A stretch of 64,000 bases of DNA. It comes from Bacteroidales bacterium (lineage in GTDB: Bacteria; Bacteroidota; Bacteroidia; Bacteroidales; Tenuifilaceae). Shown here one piece after another: positions 52,602 through 61,601 of this stretch. The position numbers were made by a program, and so were the translations under genes. How positions within the stretch are numbered: position 1 is the stretch's first letter; each line of letters opens with the position of its first letter. The notes beneath the pieces were generated by a model, which made no database searches, was not told the DNA's origin, and was given only the letters and a program-made list of their open reading frames with translations. The stretch covers positions 27,326-91,325 of the forward strand of contig RPRQ01000011.1 in the NCBI GenBank assembly GCA_003818205.1, written 5' to 3'.

Positions 52602-54077
52602 TTAGTATGCTCGAGCAAAAATAACCCTTCGACCCGATGGCTTACCGGTCAATATACATTTGCCCTCTTCATTAATCGCACCGAGGGGTATGCATCGAAT
52701 GGTTGCCTTAGTCTCCTCTTTAATTCGCTCTTCGGTTTCCCTTGTACCATCCCAATGGGCAAGGATAAATCCACCTTTACCATCAAGTACCTGCTTAAAC
52801 TCCTCATAGGTTTCAACCTTGGTAGTATTATCCGATCTAAAGTTAACAGATCTATTGAAAAGGTTATCCTGAATATCCTTTAAAAGATTTTCAACAAATT
52901 CGGCAACATCATCCTGATTTACAAACTGCTTGGTTAAAGTATCTCGCCTTGCAACCTCAACAGTACCTTTCTCCAAATCTTTAGGGCCAATTGCAATTCG
53001 AACGGGGTAGCCCTTCATTTCGTACTCAGCGAATTTGAATCCGGGCTTGCAGTTATCCCTATCGTCATATTGAGTCGTAATGCCTTTTGCCTCCAACGAT
53101 TTCTTTAGCTGATGCACCTTCTCGCTAATCCTATTCAACTCCTCTTCAGTTTTGTAAATAGGAATAAACACAACCTGTGTAGGGGCAAGTTTTGGAGGTA
53201 AAACCAATCCATTATCATCGGAATGAGCCATGATCAAAGCACCCACCAATCGGGTTGATACACCCCACGAGGTTGCCCAAACATAATCGAGTGTCCCCTC
53301 TTTGCTTGTGAACTTTACGTCAAACGCCTTAGCGAAATTTTGTCCAAGAAAGTGAGATGTTCCTGCTTGTAACGCTTTTCCATCCTGCATTAACGCCTCA
53401 ATACAATAGGTTTCTACTGCTCCTGCAAATCGTTCCGATTCAGATTTTGTTCCGATTATAACAGGCATCGACATCCACTCCTGAGCAAATCTTGCATAAA
53501 TATTCACCATTTGCTCGGTTTCGGCAATAGCCTCTTCCTTCGTAGCATGCGCTGTATGCCCCTCTTGCCAAAGAAATTCTGCCGTACGCAGAAAAAGCCT
53601 TGTGCGCATCTCCCAACGAACAACATTCGCCCATTGATTGATGAGTATGGGTAAATCGCGATACGATTGAATCCAAGTACGGTAAGTATTCCAAATAATT
53701 GTCTCGGAGGTTGGACGAACAATCAGCTCCTCCTCCAGCTTCGCATCGGGGTCAACCACAACACCTTTCCCATTCGGATCATTTTTTAATCGGTAATGGG
53801 TAACAATGGCACACTCTTTGGCGAAGCCCTCTACGTGGCTTGCCTCTTTGCTGAAGAATGATTTTGGTATAAATAGCGGAAAATAAGCGTTTTGGTGACC
53901 TGTTTCCTTAAACATTTTATCGAGTTGAGCTTGAATTTTCTCCCAAATTGCATACCCATACGGTTTGATAACCATACATCCCCTAACGGCTGAATGGTCA
54001 GCCAAACCAGCCTTTACAACGATATCGTTATACCATTGAGAATAATTTTCTTTTCTGCTTGTAATTTCCTTGGCCAT
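52602..54077 (-). CDS. proS: Prolyl-tRNA synthetase, short (archaeal/eukaryotic-like) form
   Basis: 491 residues. Class II motif 1 is near [10 protein letters not shown], motif 2 near [20 protein letters not shown], and the substrate region RPTSETIIW is present. An anticodon-binding domain and the zinc-binding-like C-terminal domain follow ([22 protein letters not shown] is seen with one Cys). No YbaK editing insert, so this is the short form common in Bacteroidota. A -7 box TATTTTTG lies at 54126-54133 on the minus strand. Confidence 0.95.
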   Translation of the reverse strand: MAKEITSRKENYSQWYNDIVVKAGLADHSAVRGCMVIKPYGYAIWEKIQAQLDKMFKETGHQNAYFPLFIPKSFFSKEASHVEGFAKECAIVTHYRLKNDPNGKGVVVDPDAKLEEELIVRPTSETIIWNTYRTWIQSYRDLPILINQWANVVRWEMRTRLFLRTAEFLWQEGHTAHATKEEAIAETEQMVNIYARFAQEWMSMPVIIGTKSESERFAGAVETYCIEALMQDGKALQAGTSHFLGQNFAKAFDVKFTSKEGTLDYVWATSWGVSTRLVGALIMAHSDDNGLVLPPKLAPTQVVFIPIYKTEEELNRISEKVHQLKKSLEAKGITTQYDDRDNCKPGFKFAEYEMKGYPVRIAIGPKDLEKGTVEVARRDTLTKQFVNQDDVAEFVENLLKDIQDNLFNRSVNFRSDNTTKVETYEEFKQVLDGKGGFILAHWDGTRETEERIKEETKATIRCIPLGAINEEGKCILTGKPSGRRVIFARAY

Positions 54078-54173
54078 ACTGCTTACTTGGTATAGTTTTT
54101 GTTCTTATACAGTTAATTATAGCAACAAAAATAACTAAATAAAACAATCTAACATAAAAACTGGAGGTGTGTT

Positions 54174-55523
54174 ATGAAAACCAAACTTCAAATAGCCATG
54201 ATTGCTCTAATCGGTTTATCAATAACCTCATGCTCATCGAGCATGTACATGAGCAAATCATCGGATACTCCAACCGATGATATCTACTACACCCCAAGCA
54301 AAACAAATTCATCTTCAACAGTTTCTGACAACAACCCTACATTAAAAATTCAGAATCAGGAACCCGAAAAAGTGAACATTGCTCAATTGGAAGAAAAGTA
54401 TTCCAAAATACTTGCCTCTGACTCTGTAAGTATTGATACGCTAATCTATAAAGCAGAAAGCGACAACCCCTACGAACGAATCCTTTCGGACTCATATCAG
54501 GAATCGTACGAAAGAAGGCTTAGAGGAATGGAAGACCCTAGGTATGGCATGAATAATTTTGCAATTCGCTTTTCCGATGATTATTTCTATGCAAGTGCTT
54601 ACGACCCTGCCTTTTACCACATAGTAGTTATGGGCGATCAGGTTTGGGTGGAGCCAAACTACATTTCATCGATGTTCTCATGGCCTAGCAACAATTTCTG
54701 GTTAGGATTTGGTATTGGATTTGGCTGGAATTCATGGTATTACAACCACTACTCACACTACTATTGGAATAACAGCTGGGTTGGTTACGAACCTTATTGG
54801 TATGGTTATCCAGCTAATTATAGCACTACCATAAATAACAATTACTACTACGGTAGAAGAACAGGTAATTCTACAAACTTAACTTCATTAAACAGGCGAA
54901 CGGAGAACTCATACGAGAATCAAATAGTTTCATCGCGCAGAAGAAATGGGACAACCATTAATGCAGGGTTAAACAGAACCGATTTTCGTACAAGAAGCGC
55001 TAATCAAACCGATTTAACCACCCGAAACGGACAAAGAAACACCAACCAAGAGGTTATTGGCAGGGGTAATCGTAATGGTAATCTCAACACTACCCGATTA
55101 AGGGATGAAGCAACAACTCGCAATATCAATTCAACTGAAGCTACACGTAGAAATAACAACAATACCTACCAAAGGCCAAGATCTACAAATACCGATGGCT
55201 ATATCAGAGCTGGAACAAGAAATCAAAACAATGGCACGGTGAGCCGCGACAACACCACCCGAGGAACTTCAACCATAAGGGATAATAGAACCTCTACCCC
55301 AACATACAACAGACCCAATAGGGTTGACTCGTCAACAGAAAGGGGTAGAACAACTAATTCGGGGAGCACCAATCGAGAATCGAACTATAGAGATTCTGGC
55401 AGAAACAGCTCATCTAACTCTAATTCTGCAACCCGTTCAAACTCAGGGACTAGTTCAGGATCAACATCTAGTTCGAACACGCAGCAGAGCAGCTCATCGG
55501 GTAGCACTGAAAGAAGAAGATAG
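54174..55523 (+). CDS. Low-complexity lipoprotein, Asn/Arg/Thr/Ser-rich
   Basis: 449 residues. Lipoprotein signal with lipobox ITSC (Cys20). Residues about 120-225 are a folded-looking domain rich in Tyr and Trp (NSWYYNHYSHYYWNNSWVGY). The second half is unstructured, made of Asn, Arg, Thr, Ser and Gly, ending in a Ser-rich tail. An unusually strong Shine-Dalgarno, GGAGGT, precedes the ATG by 6 nt, rare in Bacteroidota. An OmpP1 gene follows 73 nt downstream. Function unknown; it may be a surface or adhesive protein. Confidence 0.8.
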   Translation: MKTKLQIAMIALIGLSITSCSSSMYMSKSSDTPTDDIYYTPSKTNSSSTVSDNNPTLKIQNQEPEKVNIAQLEEKYSKILASDSVSIDTLIYKAESDNPYERILSDSYQESYERRLRGMEDPRYGMNNFAIRFSDDYFYASAYDPAFYHIVVMGDQVWVEPNYISSMFSWPSNNFWLGFGIGFGWNSWYYNHYSHYYWNNSWVGYEPYWYGYPANYSTTINNNYYYGRRTGNSTNLTSLNRRTENSYENQIVSSRRRNGTTINAGLNRTDFRTRSANQTDLTTRNGQRNTNQEVIGRGNRNGNLNTTRLRDEATTRNINSTEATRRNNNNTYQRPRSTNTDGYIRAGTRNQNNGTVSRDNTTRGTSTIRDNRTSTPTYNRPNRVDSSTERGRTTNSGSTNRESNYRDSGRNSSSNSNSATRSNSGTSSGSTSSSNTQQSSSSGSTERRR

Positions 55524-55596
55524 CTCTTACAAAGACCCTAGAAACAAATGCTCTAGGGTCTTTGCTTTTTATATAACATAAAAAAAACACAACCCC

Positions 55597-57123
55597 ATGA
55601 AAACAAGAATATTATACACTATACTATTTTCAATATTTTTACTATCGACCAATGCTCAAACTACATCGGATGCCTTAAACTTCTCTCAAACATTTAACGG
55701 AGGAACAGCACGTTTCGTTAGTATGGGAGGTGCTTTCGGTGCACTAGGGGGCGATTTCAGCTCGCTTAGCGTTAACCCCGCAGGATTAGGTGTTTACCGA
55801 TCTTCGGAATTTACGCTTACCCCATCGTTCAAGAAGCGTAGCGTTAGCTCAGACTATAACGGAAGTAACGGTAAGGATTCTCGAAGCCGCTTAGGATTTG
55901 ATAATATTGGCTTTGTTTTCTCTTATAAACCCAATGGGGATGCAGAGAAAGGTTTAATAAATCTCAATCTAGCAGTTGGGTATAATAAAACCAATGATTT
56001 CTTCGCCAACTCAATAGCAATCGGTGATAATTCAGTCAGTTCCATAATGGACTACTTTGCAATTCTTGCCAATGGTTATAGCATTGATGATTTGGGAATT
56101 CCCGATCCTATAACTGAACCTACAAATAATTACAACCCTTACCTCGATTCTAACGCCCCATGGGAGGCTATAATGGCATGGAATACTTACCTAATTAACC
56201 CAACAGCAGGTATTAACGATTACGAAGCAGCCTTAAATGGGGGCGATGGGGTGGTTCAAAAAAACGTTGTATCAAACAGGGGTACAACCGGAGAGTATAT
56301 AATATCGTTGGGAGCAAATTTTTCGCAAAAATTTTATATCGGCGCTACGGTTGGTTTAACAAACATCAACTACAAATCGTCAACAACATTTAGCGAGGAT
56401 GCATTTAATACAAATGAACCCATGAGCAATGGTGATCAATTTTACTACTCGGATTACTACCAAACCTTTGAAACTACAGGGAATGGTTACAATCTAAAAG
56501 TTGGGGCAATATACAAACCCATTGAAGGATTAAGACTAGGTTTAGCATTCCATACTCCAACCTATTACAATTTAGAGGATACATATTCCTACTCCATTTC
56601 TTCAACCTTCAAGGATGGAAATTCGAGTACGAATACACCAAATAGTCGCTATGAATACAATTTAGAAACACCTTTAAAAGTAATCGGTAGTGCTGCATAT
56701 GTTTTCAAAGATTTCGGATTATTAAGCATTGATATTGAGCATGTAGATTACGCGTCAATGCGTTTTAGGGATGGTGGCGATGGGTACGATTACACTACAG
56801 ATAACGAAATCATCAACAACACCTACAATAGCGTTAACAACATTAAGATTGGCGGTGAGGTTAAAGTAAACAATATGTATTTTCGTGGTGGTTACGCATT
56901 CTACCCTAGCCCATACAAAAAAGAGTTCTTGAATAAAAATGCCAATAGAACAATGCTCTCTGGTGGAGTGGGTTACAGAGAAGGAAACTTTTTTATTGAT
57001 GCTACCTACCTCTATTCTATGCAGAAAGAAAAGTATATTTTCTACAATTTAAACGATGTAAACCCTGTTTCAACAAAAATGACCGAAGGGAAATTTCTTC
57101 TTACCGTTGGATTCAAGTTTTAG
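55597..57123 (+). CDS. OmpP1/FadL/TodX-family outer-membrane protein
   Basis: 508 residues. Signal peptide (cleaved after TNAQ), then the family start FSQTFNGGTARFVSMGGAFGALGGDFSSLSVNPAGLGVY. A 14-strand barrel is predicted by alternating strands and ends in a terminal aromatic (VGFKF). FadL-like porins transport hydrophobic compounds across the outer membrane; the substrate is unknown. It follows the low-complexity lipoprotein gene. A strong terminator follows. Confidence 0.92.
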   Translation: MKTRILYTILFSIFLLSTNAQTTSDALNFSQTFNGGTARFVSMGGAFGALGGDFSSLSVNPAGLGVYRSSEFTLTPSFKKRSVSSDYNGSNGKDSRSRLGFDNIGFVFSYKPNGDAEKGLINLNLAVGYNKTNDFFANSIAIGDNSVSSIMDYFAILANGYSIDDLGIPDPITEPTNNYNPYLDSNAPWEAIMAWNTYLINPTAGINDYEAALNGGDGVVQKNVVSNRGTTGEYIISLGANFSQKFYIGATVGLTNINYKSSTTFSEDAFNTNEPMSNGDQFYYSDYYQTFETTGNGYNLKVGAIYKPIEGLRLGLAFHTPTYYNLEDTYSYSISSTFKDGNSSTNTPNSRYEYNLETPLKVIGSAAYVFKDFGLLSIDIEHVDYASMRFRDGGDGYDYTTDNEIINNTYNSVNNIKIGGEVKVNNMYFRGGYAFYPSPYKKEFLNKNANRTMLSGGVGYREGNFFIDATYLYSMQKEKYIFYNLNDVNPVSTKMTEGKFLLTVGFKF

Positions 57124-57138
57124 AGAAATATGGTTTCT

Positions 57139-57175
57139 AAAAAAAGCCTGCCTGAACAATCAGCAGGCTTTTTTT
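57139..57175. terminator. Bidirectional terminator between OmpP1 and WbqC genes
   Basis: AAAAAAAGCCTGC (57139-57151) and GCAGGCTTTTTTT (57163-57175), a 13-bp stem with 11-nt loop. The 3' arm overlaps the last codons and the stop of the minus-strand wbqC gene. Confidence 0.9.
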
Positions 57176-57813
57176 AATATTGATTTTTCGATAACCGTTA
57201 AAGCATCCAGCCCTTCGTTAAACAGTAGGTCTAATATGCTTAGGCTTGGGCGAAATTCAAACCTATCGTTAAAGACTTGGTAGTATTTAACGGTTACGAA
57301 AGTATTGTCCAACTGCTGATTTTGAGGTTTTGGATGAATGGAGGTTCTGAAATCATCCACGGAATCAGGGTAAATCTTTTTAAACTCATTGCTATTTTTC
57401 AGCACCTTGCTAATGCCGATAAAACTTATAACCTCTTCAACCAACCTTTTATTAAAATCGATTAGTAAATGCTCTTTCCTATTATAGCAAGGGTTAATGA
57501 CATCTGCCACAAAATCATAGTAGGTTGAGTTTCGGTATGCCGATTCAATGGCTTTCCAATGATTTTTCTGCCAATTGGTAGAATTATCGATTTCAATATC
57601 TTTTGTTAAAGTACTGTTACCATTCACTTTCACGACAGGGATAGACAAAGTTAGCGGACCGTTACAGCTAAGTATCACACAGCGATTGCGATAGCTCTGT
57701 TTCGCATACGTTTCGTTAATTTCAATTACAACATCTTTATAGCTAACTAGTTTAGCCATGTACTGAATAGGTGGCAGGTATGCGGTCGATAATATTACAG
57801 TTTCGCTAGGCAT
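57160..57813 (-). CDS. WbqC-like family protein
   Basis: 217 residues. The family blocks STAYLPPIQYMAKL at the N-terminus, NWQKNHWKAIESAYRNSTYYDFV in the middle and IHPK later are intact. WbqC proteins are linked to O-antigen or cell-surface sugar modification, but the reaction is not established. It belongs to a conserved Bacteroidota neighbourhood with lepB and dapB, here separated from lepB by a family-2 repeat. Its final codons (KKAC) form part of the terminator. Confidence 0.85.
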   Translation of the reverse strand: MPSETVILSTAYLPPIQYMAKLVSYKDVVIEINETYAKQSYRNRCVILSCNGPLTLSIPVVKVNGNSTLTKDIEIDNSTNWQKNHWKAIESAYRNSTYYDFVADVINPCYNRKEHLLIDFNKRLVEEVISFIGISKVLKNSNEFKKIYPDSVDDFRTSIHPKPQNQQLDNTFVTVKYYQVFNDRFEFRPSLSILDLLFNEGLDALTVIEKSILKKAC

Positions 57814-57838
57814 TAAATCTGTATTTGCATTTTATGAA

Positions 57839-58082
57839 AGTATCATGTTTTTGGAAAAATGGAAGGATGGAAAAATGGAACTGGAGCGATCCGGCAACTG
57901 CCGGACGACGAAGTCAATATTGGGATGAATTCTAACTTTTTTCATCCCTGTCTGCCTTGCCTACCCTGCCTACCCTGCCTACCAGCAGGCAGGCGGCAGG
58001 CAGGCATCATTCCTCTATTACCAACAGAGTAATATACTGATAATACAGTACTTAAATTGTTTCTTACATCGAATTGACGTTA
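57839..58082. mobile_element. Family 2 element, copy 4, truncated on the left
   Basis: The right end, inward, is AACGTCAATTCGATGTAAG. The left resembles copy 2 (ATCATGTTTTTGG), but the AACGTGAG terminus is absent. It contains a multi-unit GCCTACC/GCAGGC repeat (about 57955-58005). The element ends 2 nt before the lepB stop codon. Together with copies 1-3 it confirms the association with gene ends. Confidence 0.7.
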
Positions 58083-58084
58083 TA

Positions 58085-59455
58085 TTAGTGAATAGTCCTA
58101 AACATTCTACTCCATCGGATATTACCGGGGAAGCCTTTCTCCTTATCGAGCGAAAGCCAAACGAATACAGCTTTACCTACAATATGATCTTCGGGTACAA
58201 ATCCCCAAAAACGACCATCGGCCGAGTTATGGCGATTATCACCCATCATAAAGTAGTAATCCATTTTGAAGGTATAGGTTGTTTCAGGCTTACCATTAAT
58301 ATAGATTGCTCCATCCTTAACCGATAAATCGTTATTCTCATAAACATCGATTATTCGCTGATAGATAGGGAGGTTATCAATATTAAGTGATACTGTTCCC
58401 CCTTTTTTGGGCACTACTAATGGACCAAAATTATCCTCTGTCCAAGGGAATTTAGGATTGTGGGGGAAAATTGCATTGACCATCATTGCTGAATTGGTGT
58501 TCTCAATTTTCACTACGCTAATAACATTATTATACCCTTTAATCTTTTCAGCAGCCTCATCGGTTAACGGAAGACGATAAATGCTTGAAGCAGAATTGTA
58601 GTTCTGATCAACTTTCGAAACCTTTAAACTCTCAAAATGCATTGGATTAATGGGAGTTCCATTCGTTTGAACGAAATAGGAATACTGAACCTTACCAATA
58701 GTTTCCTGTTTTGCACCGTTTATAAAAAGTTGATCATGCTTTACCAATATTGAATCTCCGGGAATAGCAACACAACGCTTAATATAGTTCTCTTGCTTAT
58801 CTACTGGTCGAGTAATGATTTTGAAATTTTTCCAAAGATAATCGCGGCCATAATCCCGAACCATGCTATGGTAGCTAACATCTTGATACTGTAGTATAAC
58901 CGTATCCCCTTCGGGGAAGTTAAAAACGACCACATCGTTCCTCTTAATATCGCCTAACCCTGCAAGTCTTTTATAGGGTCTTTTTATCCATTCAACGAAT
59001 GATTTAGTCTCTTTACAGAATGGTAGAGTATGATGTACAAACGGGAATGACAGTGGTGTATTCGGCATCTTTGGACCATAGCTAACCTTGCTTACGAATA
59101 GGTAATCGCCAATTAAGAGCGATTTCTCCATTGAAGAGGTAGGGATAGTGTATGCCTCAATAAAGAACATTCTGATTAAAGTTGCTGCAACAACCGCAAA
59201 AATAATTGCATCAACCCATTCAACTACTGCGCTCTTCTTCTTCCCATCGCGTTTCTTCCAAAATGTCCAGTTTACCTTTCGGCTAACATATAAATCATAT
59301 ATGATTACAATACCTGGAAGTAACCATAAGCTTTTCATCCAGATTATCCATAGAAGATAAACCAGTGCTGCAAAGCCAAACTTAAAGTACTTATTAGCAA
59401 TTAAATCCTTAACTTTTTTAATCATACCTTCAATTTTATTATTAAAACTCGACAA
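58085..59455 (-). CDS. lepB: Signal peptidase I, extended Bacteroidota form
   Basis: 456 residues. N-terminal membrane segments are near residues 22-58 and 85-103. The catalytic Ser lies in TSSMEKSLLIGDYLFV and the catalytic Lys in IKRCVAIPGDS. Box E is GDNRHNSADGRFWGFVPEDHIVG. A long insertion between Lys and box E is typical of Bacteroidota. It cleaves signal peptides at the outer face of the inner membrane. dapB ends 19 nt upstream, forming an operon. Confidence 0.94.
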   Translation of the reverse strand: MSSFNNKIEGMIKKVKDLIANKYFKFGFAALVYLLWIIWMKSLWLLPGIVIIYDLYVSRKVNWTFWKKRDGKKKSAVVEWVDAIIFAVVAATLIRMFFIEAYTIPTSSMEKSLLIGDYLFVSKVSYGPKMPNTPLSFPFVHHTLPFCKETKSFVEWIKRPYKRLAGLGDIKRNDVVVFNFPEGDTVILQYQDVSYHSMVRDYGRDYLWKNFKIITRPVDKQENYIKRCVAIPGDSILVKHDQLFINGAKQETIGKVQYSYFVQTNGTPINPMHFESLKVSKVDQNYNSASSIYRLPLTDEAAEKIKGYNNVISVVKIENTNSAMMVNAIFPHNPKFPWTEDNFGPLVVPKKGGTVSLNIDNLPIYQRIIDVYENNDLSVKDGAIYINGKPETTYTFKMDYYFMMGDNRHNSADGRFWGFVPEDHIVGKAVFVWLSLDKEKGFPGNIRWSRMFRTIH

Positions 59456-59474
59456 TTATAATTCTTTTAGCTGA

Positions 59475-60194
59475 TTATTCGATTTTCAAAAGATTATCCA
59501 TGGTGAAAAAACCTTTTTTCCCTATCAAAAACTCAGCGGCCAAAACAGCTCCCGATGCAAGTCCTTTCCTATTCTTAGCCCTATGGGTAAAAACAATTTC
59601 ATCAACATCCGAATCAAAGGTCAAAATATGAGTTCCGGGCACCACTCCCTCTCGAATAGATTCAATGGGTATTTTACCATTTTCCTTCTCAGGCAGCAGG
59701 GTCCAACCATTTAGCCCGTCAGCTGATTCCGAAACGATTTGTGCCAAAGTTATTGCCGTACCACTCGGCGCATCTAACTTTTGTGTATGGTGAACCTCTG
59801 TGATTGATGCGGTATAACCCTTTACCGAATTAATATACCTTGAAAGAACCTTGTTTACCCGAAAGTAAAGGTTTACACCTATGCTATAGTTTGAAGCGTA
59901 AAAAAGAGCAGAGTTTCCTTTGCTTACAATCTTTTTCGCTTCATCAAGTTTATCCAACCAACCAGTAGTTCCGGCAACGACAGGAACTCCTGCCTCTAGA
60001 CAAATCATAATATTTTGAAACGCTGTATGGGGTGTACTAAATTCGATTGCAACATCGGCTTTCCTAATATTCTCATGATTTAAATCGTTTTGGTTATCCT
60101 TATCAATTGTTAAAACGATTTGATGATTTCGTGCTAAGGCGGCCATTTCAATTTCGTGCCCCATTTTACCATATCCTATCAGTGCTATCTTCAT
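59475..60194 (-). CDS. dapB: 4-hydroxy-tetrahydrodipicolinate reductase
   Basis: 239 residues. NAD(P)-binding glycine motif ALIGYGKMGHEIE at the N-terminus and the substrate motif EVHHTQKLDAPSGTA, with the catalytic His pair and Lys. It reduces hydroxy-tetrahydrodipicolinate to tetrahydrodipicolinate, a lysine and peptidoglycan precursor step. The same pathway as lysC and lysA at 31-33.6 kb, but located here with lepB. It starts its own unit; a -7-like box (CATCTTTG on the minus strand, 60274-60281) is upstream. Confidence 0.95.
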   Translation of the reverse strand: MKIALIGYGKMGHEIEMAALARNHQIVLTIDKDNQNDLNHENIRKADVAIEFSTPHTAFQNIMICLEAGVPVVAGTTGWLDKLDEAKKIVSKGNSALFYASNYSIGVNLYFRVNKVLSRYINSVKGYTASITEVHHTQKLDAPSGTAITLAQIVSESADGLNGWTLLPEKENGKIPIESIREGVVPGTHILTFDSDVDEIVFTHRAKNRKGLASGAVLAAEFLIGKKGFFTMDNLLKIE

Positions 60195-60290
60195 ACACCC
60201 AATTAGTTTATATGTTTTTTGAAATGTTACAAAAAGTGTTGGATAAAAATATCTATTATTAAGAACCGAATTACAAAGATGAAAATAAAT

Positions 60291-60321
60291 AAAAAAAGGG
60301 AAGATAAACTTCCCTTTTTTT
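60291..60321 (-). terminator. Terminator of the thrS-infC-rpmI-rplT operon
   Basis: AAAAAAAGGGAAG and CTTCCCTTTTTTT form a 13-bp stem with 5-nt loop, 17 nt after the rplT stop. Confidence 0.9.
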
Positions 60322-60338
60322 ATAATGTATTGTTCAAA

Positions 60339-60683
60339 CTATTTTACTGAATCAACAATTTTCTTAAAAGCATCGGGTTCGTTCATGGCTAGGTCAGCAA
60401 GCACCTTACGGTTAATGGCTATACCCTTTTTATTTACTTTGCCGATGAACTCTGAGTAAGACATTCCAAATGGTCTTACCGCAGCGTTGATACGCTGAAT
60501 CCAAACTGCACGAAATTCTGCTTTTTTCTTTTTACGATCGCGGTAGGCGTAACCTAAACCTTTTTCTACGGTATTTTTAGCAACCGTATAAACACTCCTA
60601 CGACCAAGGAAATTTCCTTTTGCGAGGTCGAGAATTTTTTTCCTTCTTCTTCTCGATGCAACTGCGTTTACTGAACGTGGCAT
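60339..60683 (-). CDS. rplT: Ribosomal protein L20
   Basis: 114 residues. The N-terminal RxxxKKxxxLAKGxxGRR-type region ([20 protein letters not shown]) and [14 protein letters not shown] are typical of L20, an assembly protein of the 50S subunit. It is the last gene of the conserved thrS-infC-rpmI-rplT cluster. About 100 nt separate it from rpmI, where an L20-binding leader could exist, but none was identified. Confidence 0.97.
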   Translation of the reverse strand: MPRSVNAVASRRRRKKILDLAKGNFLGRRSVYTVAKNTVEKGLGYAYRDRKKKKAEFRAVWIQRINAAVRPFGMSYSEFIGKVNKKGIAINRKVLADLAMNEPDAFKKIVDSVK

Positions 60684-60786
60684 TTTTTACAGATTTTGAA
60701 TGGTTAGCGTTCCAGCTAAGGACTCTTCGGGCTAATTCATTCTGGTTAATAAATTAAAATAACTAAATCAAAAAAAGAACGTTGAA

Positions 60787-60984
60787 TTACTTAAGTCCAA
60801 GCATAAGCTTAACTCGACCTAAATCGACTTTAGCCACCAAACCCGAATGGGTTAAATTTCTTTTCTGCTTGGTTTCCTTTTTTGTAAGGATGTGACTCTT
60901 GTAAGCATGTTTCCTTTTGATTTTCCCAGTACCGGTCAAAGAGAATCTCTTCTTTGCTCCGGAATTCGTCTTCATTTTAGGCAT
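60787..60984 (-). CDS. rpmI: Ribosomal protein L35
   Basis: 65 residues, [24 protein letters not shown] start and [15 protein letters not shown] motif of bL35. It starts 24 nt after infC in the translation operon. Standard length, nothing odd. Confidence 0.97.
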   Translation of the reverse strand: MPKMKTNSGAKKRFSLTGTGKIKRKHAYKSHILTKKETKQKRNLTHSGLVAKVDLGRVKLMLGLK

Positions 60985-61008
60985 TCTTACTATCTATTTT
61001 ATTTAAAA

Positions 61009-61563
61009 CTATTTCTTTTTTGCGGCTTTTGGGGTAATAAAGATTGTCATCCTTTTACCTTCTAACTTTGGTAGCTGCTCAACCTTACCAACCTCCTCTA
61101 AATCCTGAGCAAATCGAAGAAGTAGGATTTCGCCCTGCTCCTTGAATAGAATTGAGCGACCCTTAAAGAACACGTAAGCCTTAACCTTCGAACCCTCTTC
61201 GAGAAAATTGAGAGCATGTTTCAGCTTAAAATTGTAATCGTGCTCATCGGTATTGGGTCCGAAACGAATCTCTTTAACCACTACCTTTTGAGTATTCGCC
61301 CTGATCTCCTTCTGCTTCTTCTTTTGCTGATAGAGAAACTTCTGAAAATCGATAATCCTGCAAACAGGTGGATCGGCCTTATCGGAAATAAGAACTAAAT
61401 CTAGTTCATGGCTTTCAGCTATCTTTCTAGCTTCTTCAATAGAGACGACTCCTTGGCCCTCAATATTTTCGCCTACAATACGGACAAGTTTATATCTGAT
61501 CTGCTCGTTAATCAGGAACTTGTTGTCCTTATCTTGCCTTTTTATTAAAACAGGTGCAGCTAT
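61009..61563 (-). CDS. infC: Translation initiation factor IF-3, AUA start
   Basis: 184 residues when started at AUA (61563-61561), reading (M)[22 protein letters not shown]. The N-domain (RLVRIVG-type, [20 protein letters not shown]) and C-domain are full length. Between an in-frame stop 24 nt upstream of this codon and the C-domain no ATG exists, and no GTG or TTG until codon 95; only AUA codons are suitable. A GGAGG (61576-61572) lies 8 nt before the AUA. infC in Escherichia coli uses AUU, which lets IF-3 repress its own translation; the same logic is inferred here. The C-terminus ends ITPKAAKKK. Confidence 0.9.
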   Translation of the reverse strand: MAAPVLIKRQDKDNKFLINEQIRYKLVRIVGENIEGQGVVSIEEARKIAESHELDLVLISDKADPPVCRIIDFQKFLYQQKKKQKEIRANTQKVVVKEIRFGPNTDEHDYNFKLKHALNFLEEGSKVKAYVFFKGRSILFKEQGEILLLRFAQDLEEVGKVEQLPKLEGKRMTIFITPKAAKKK

Positions 61564-61601
61564 TGTTTTATCCTCCGATATTAGTTAGTAATTGTTTATA
61601 T

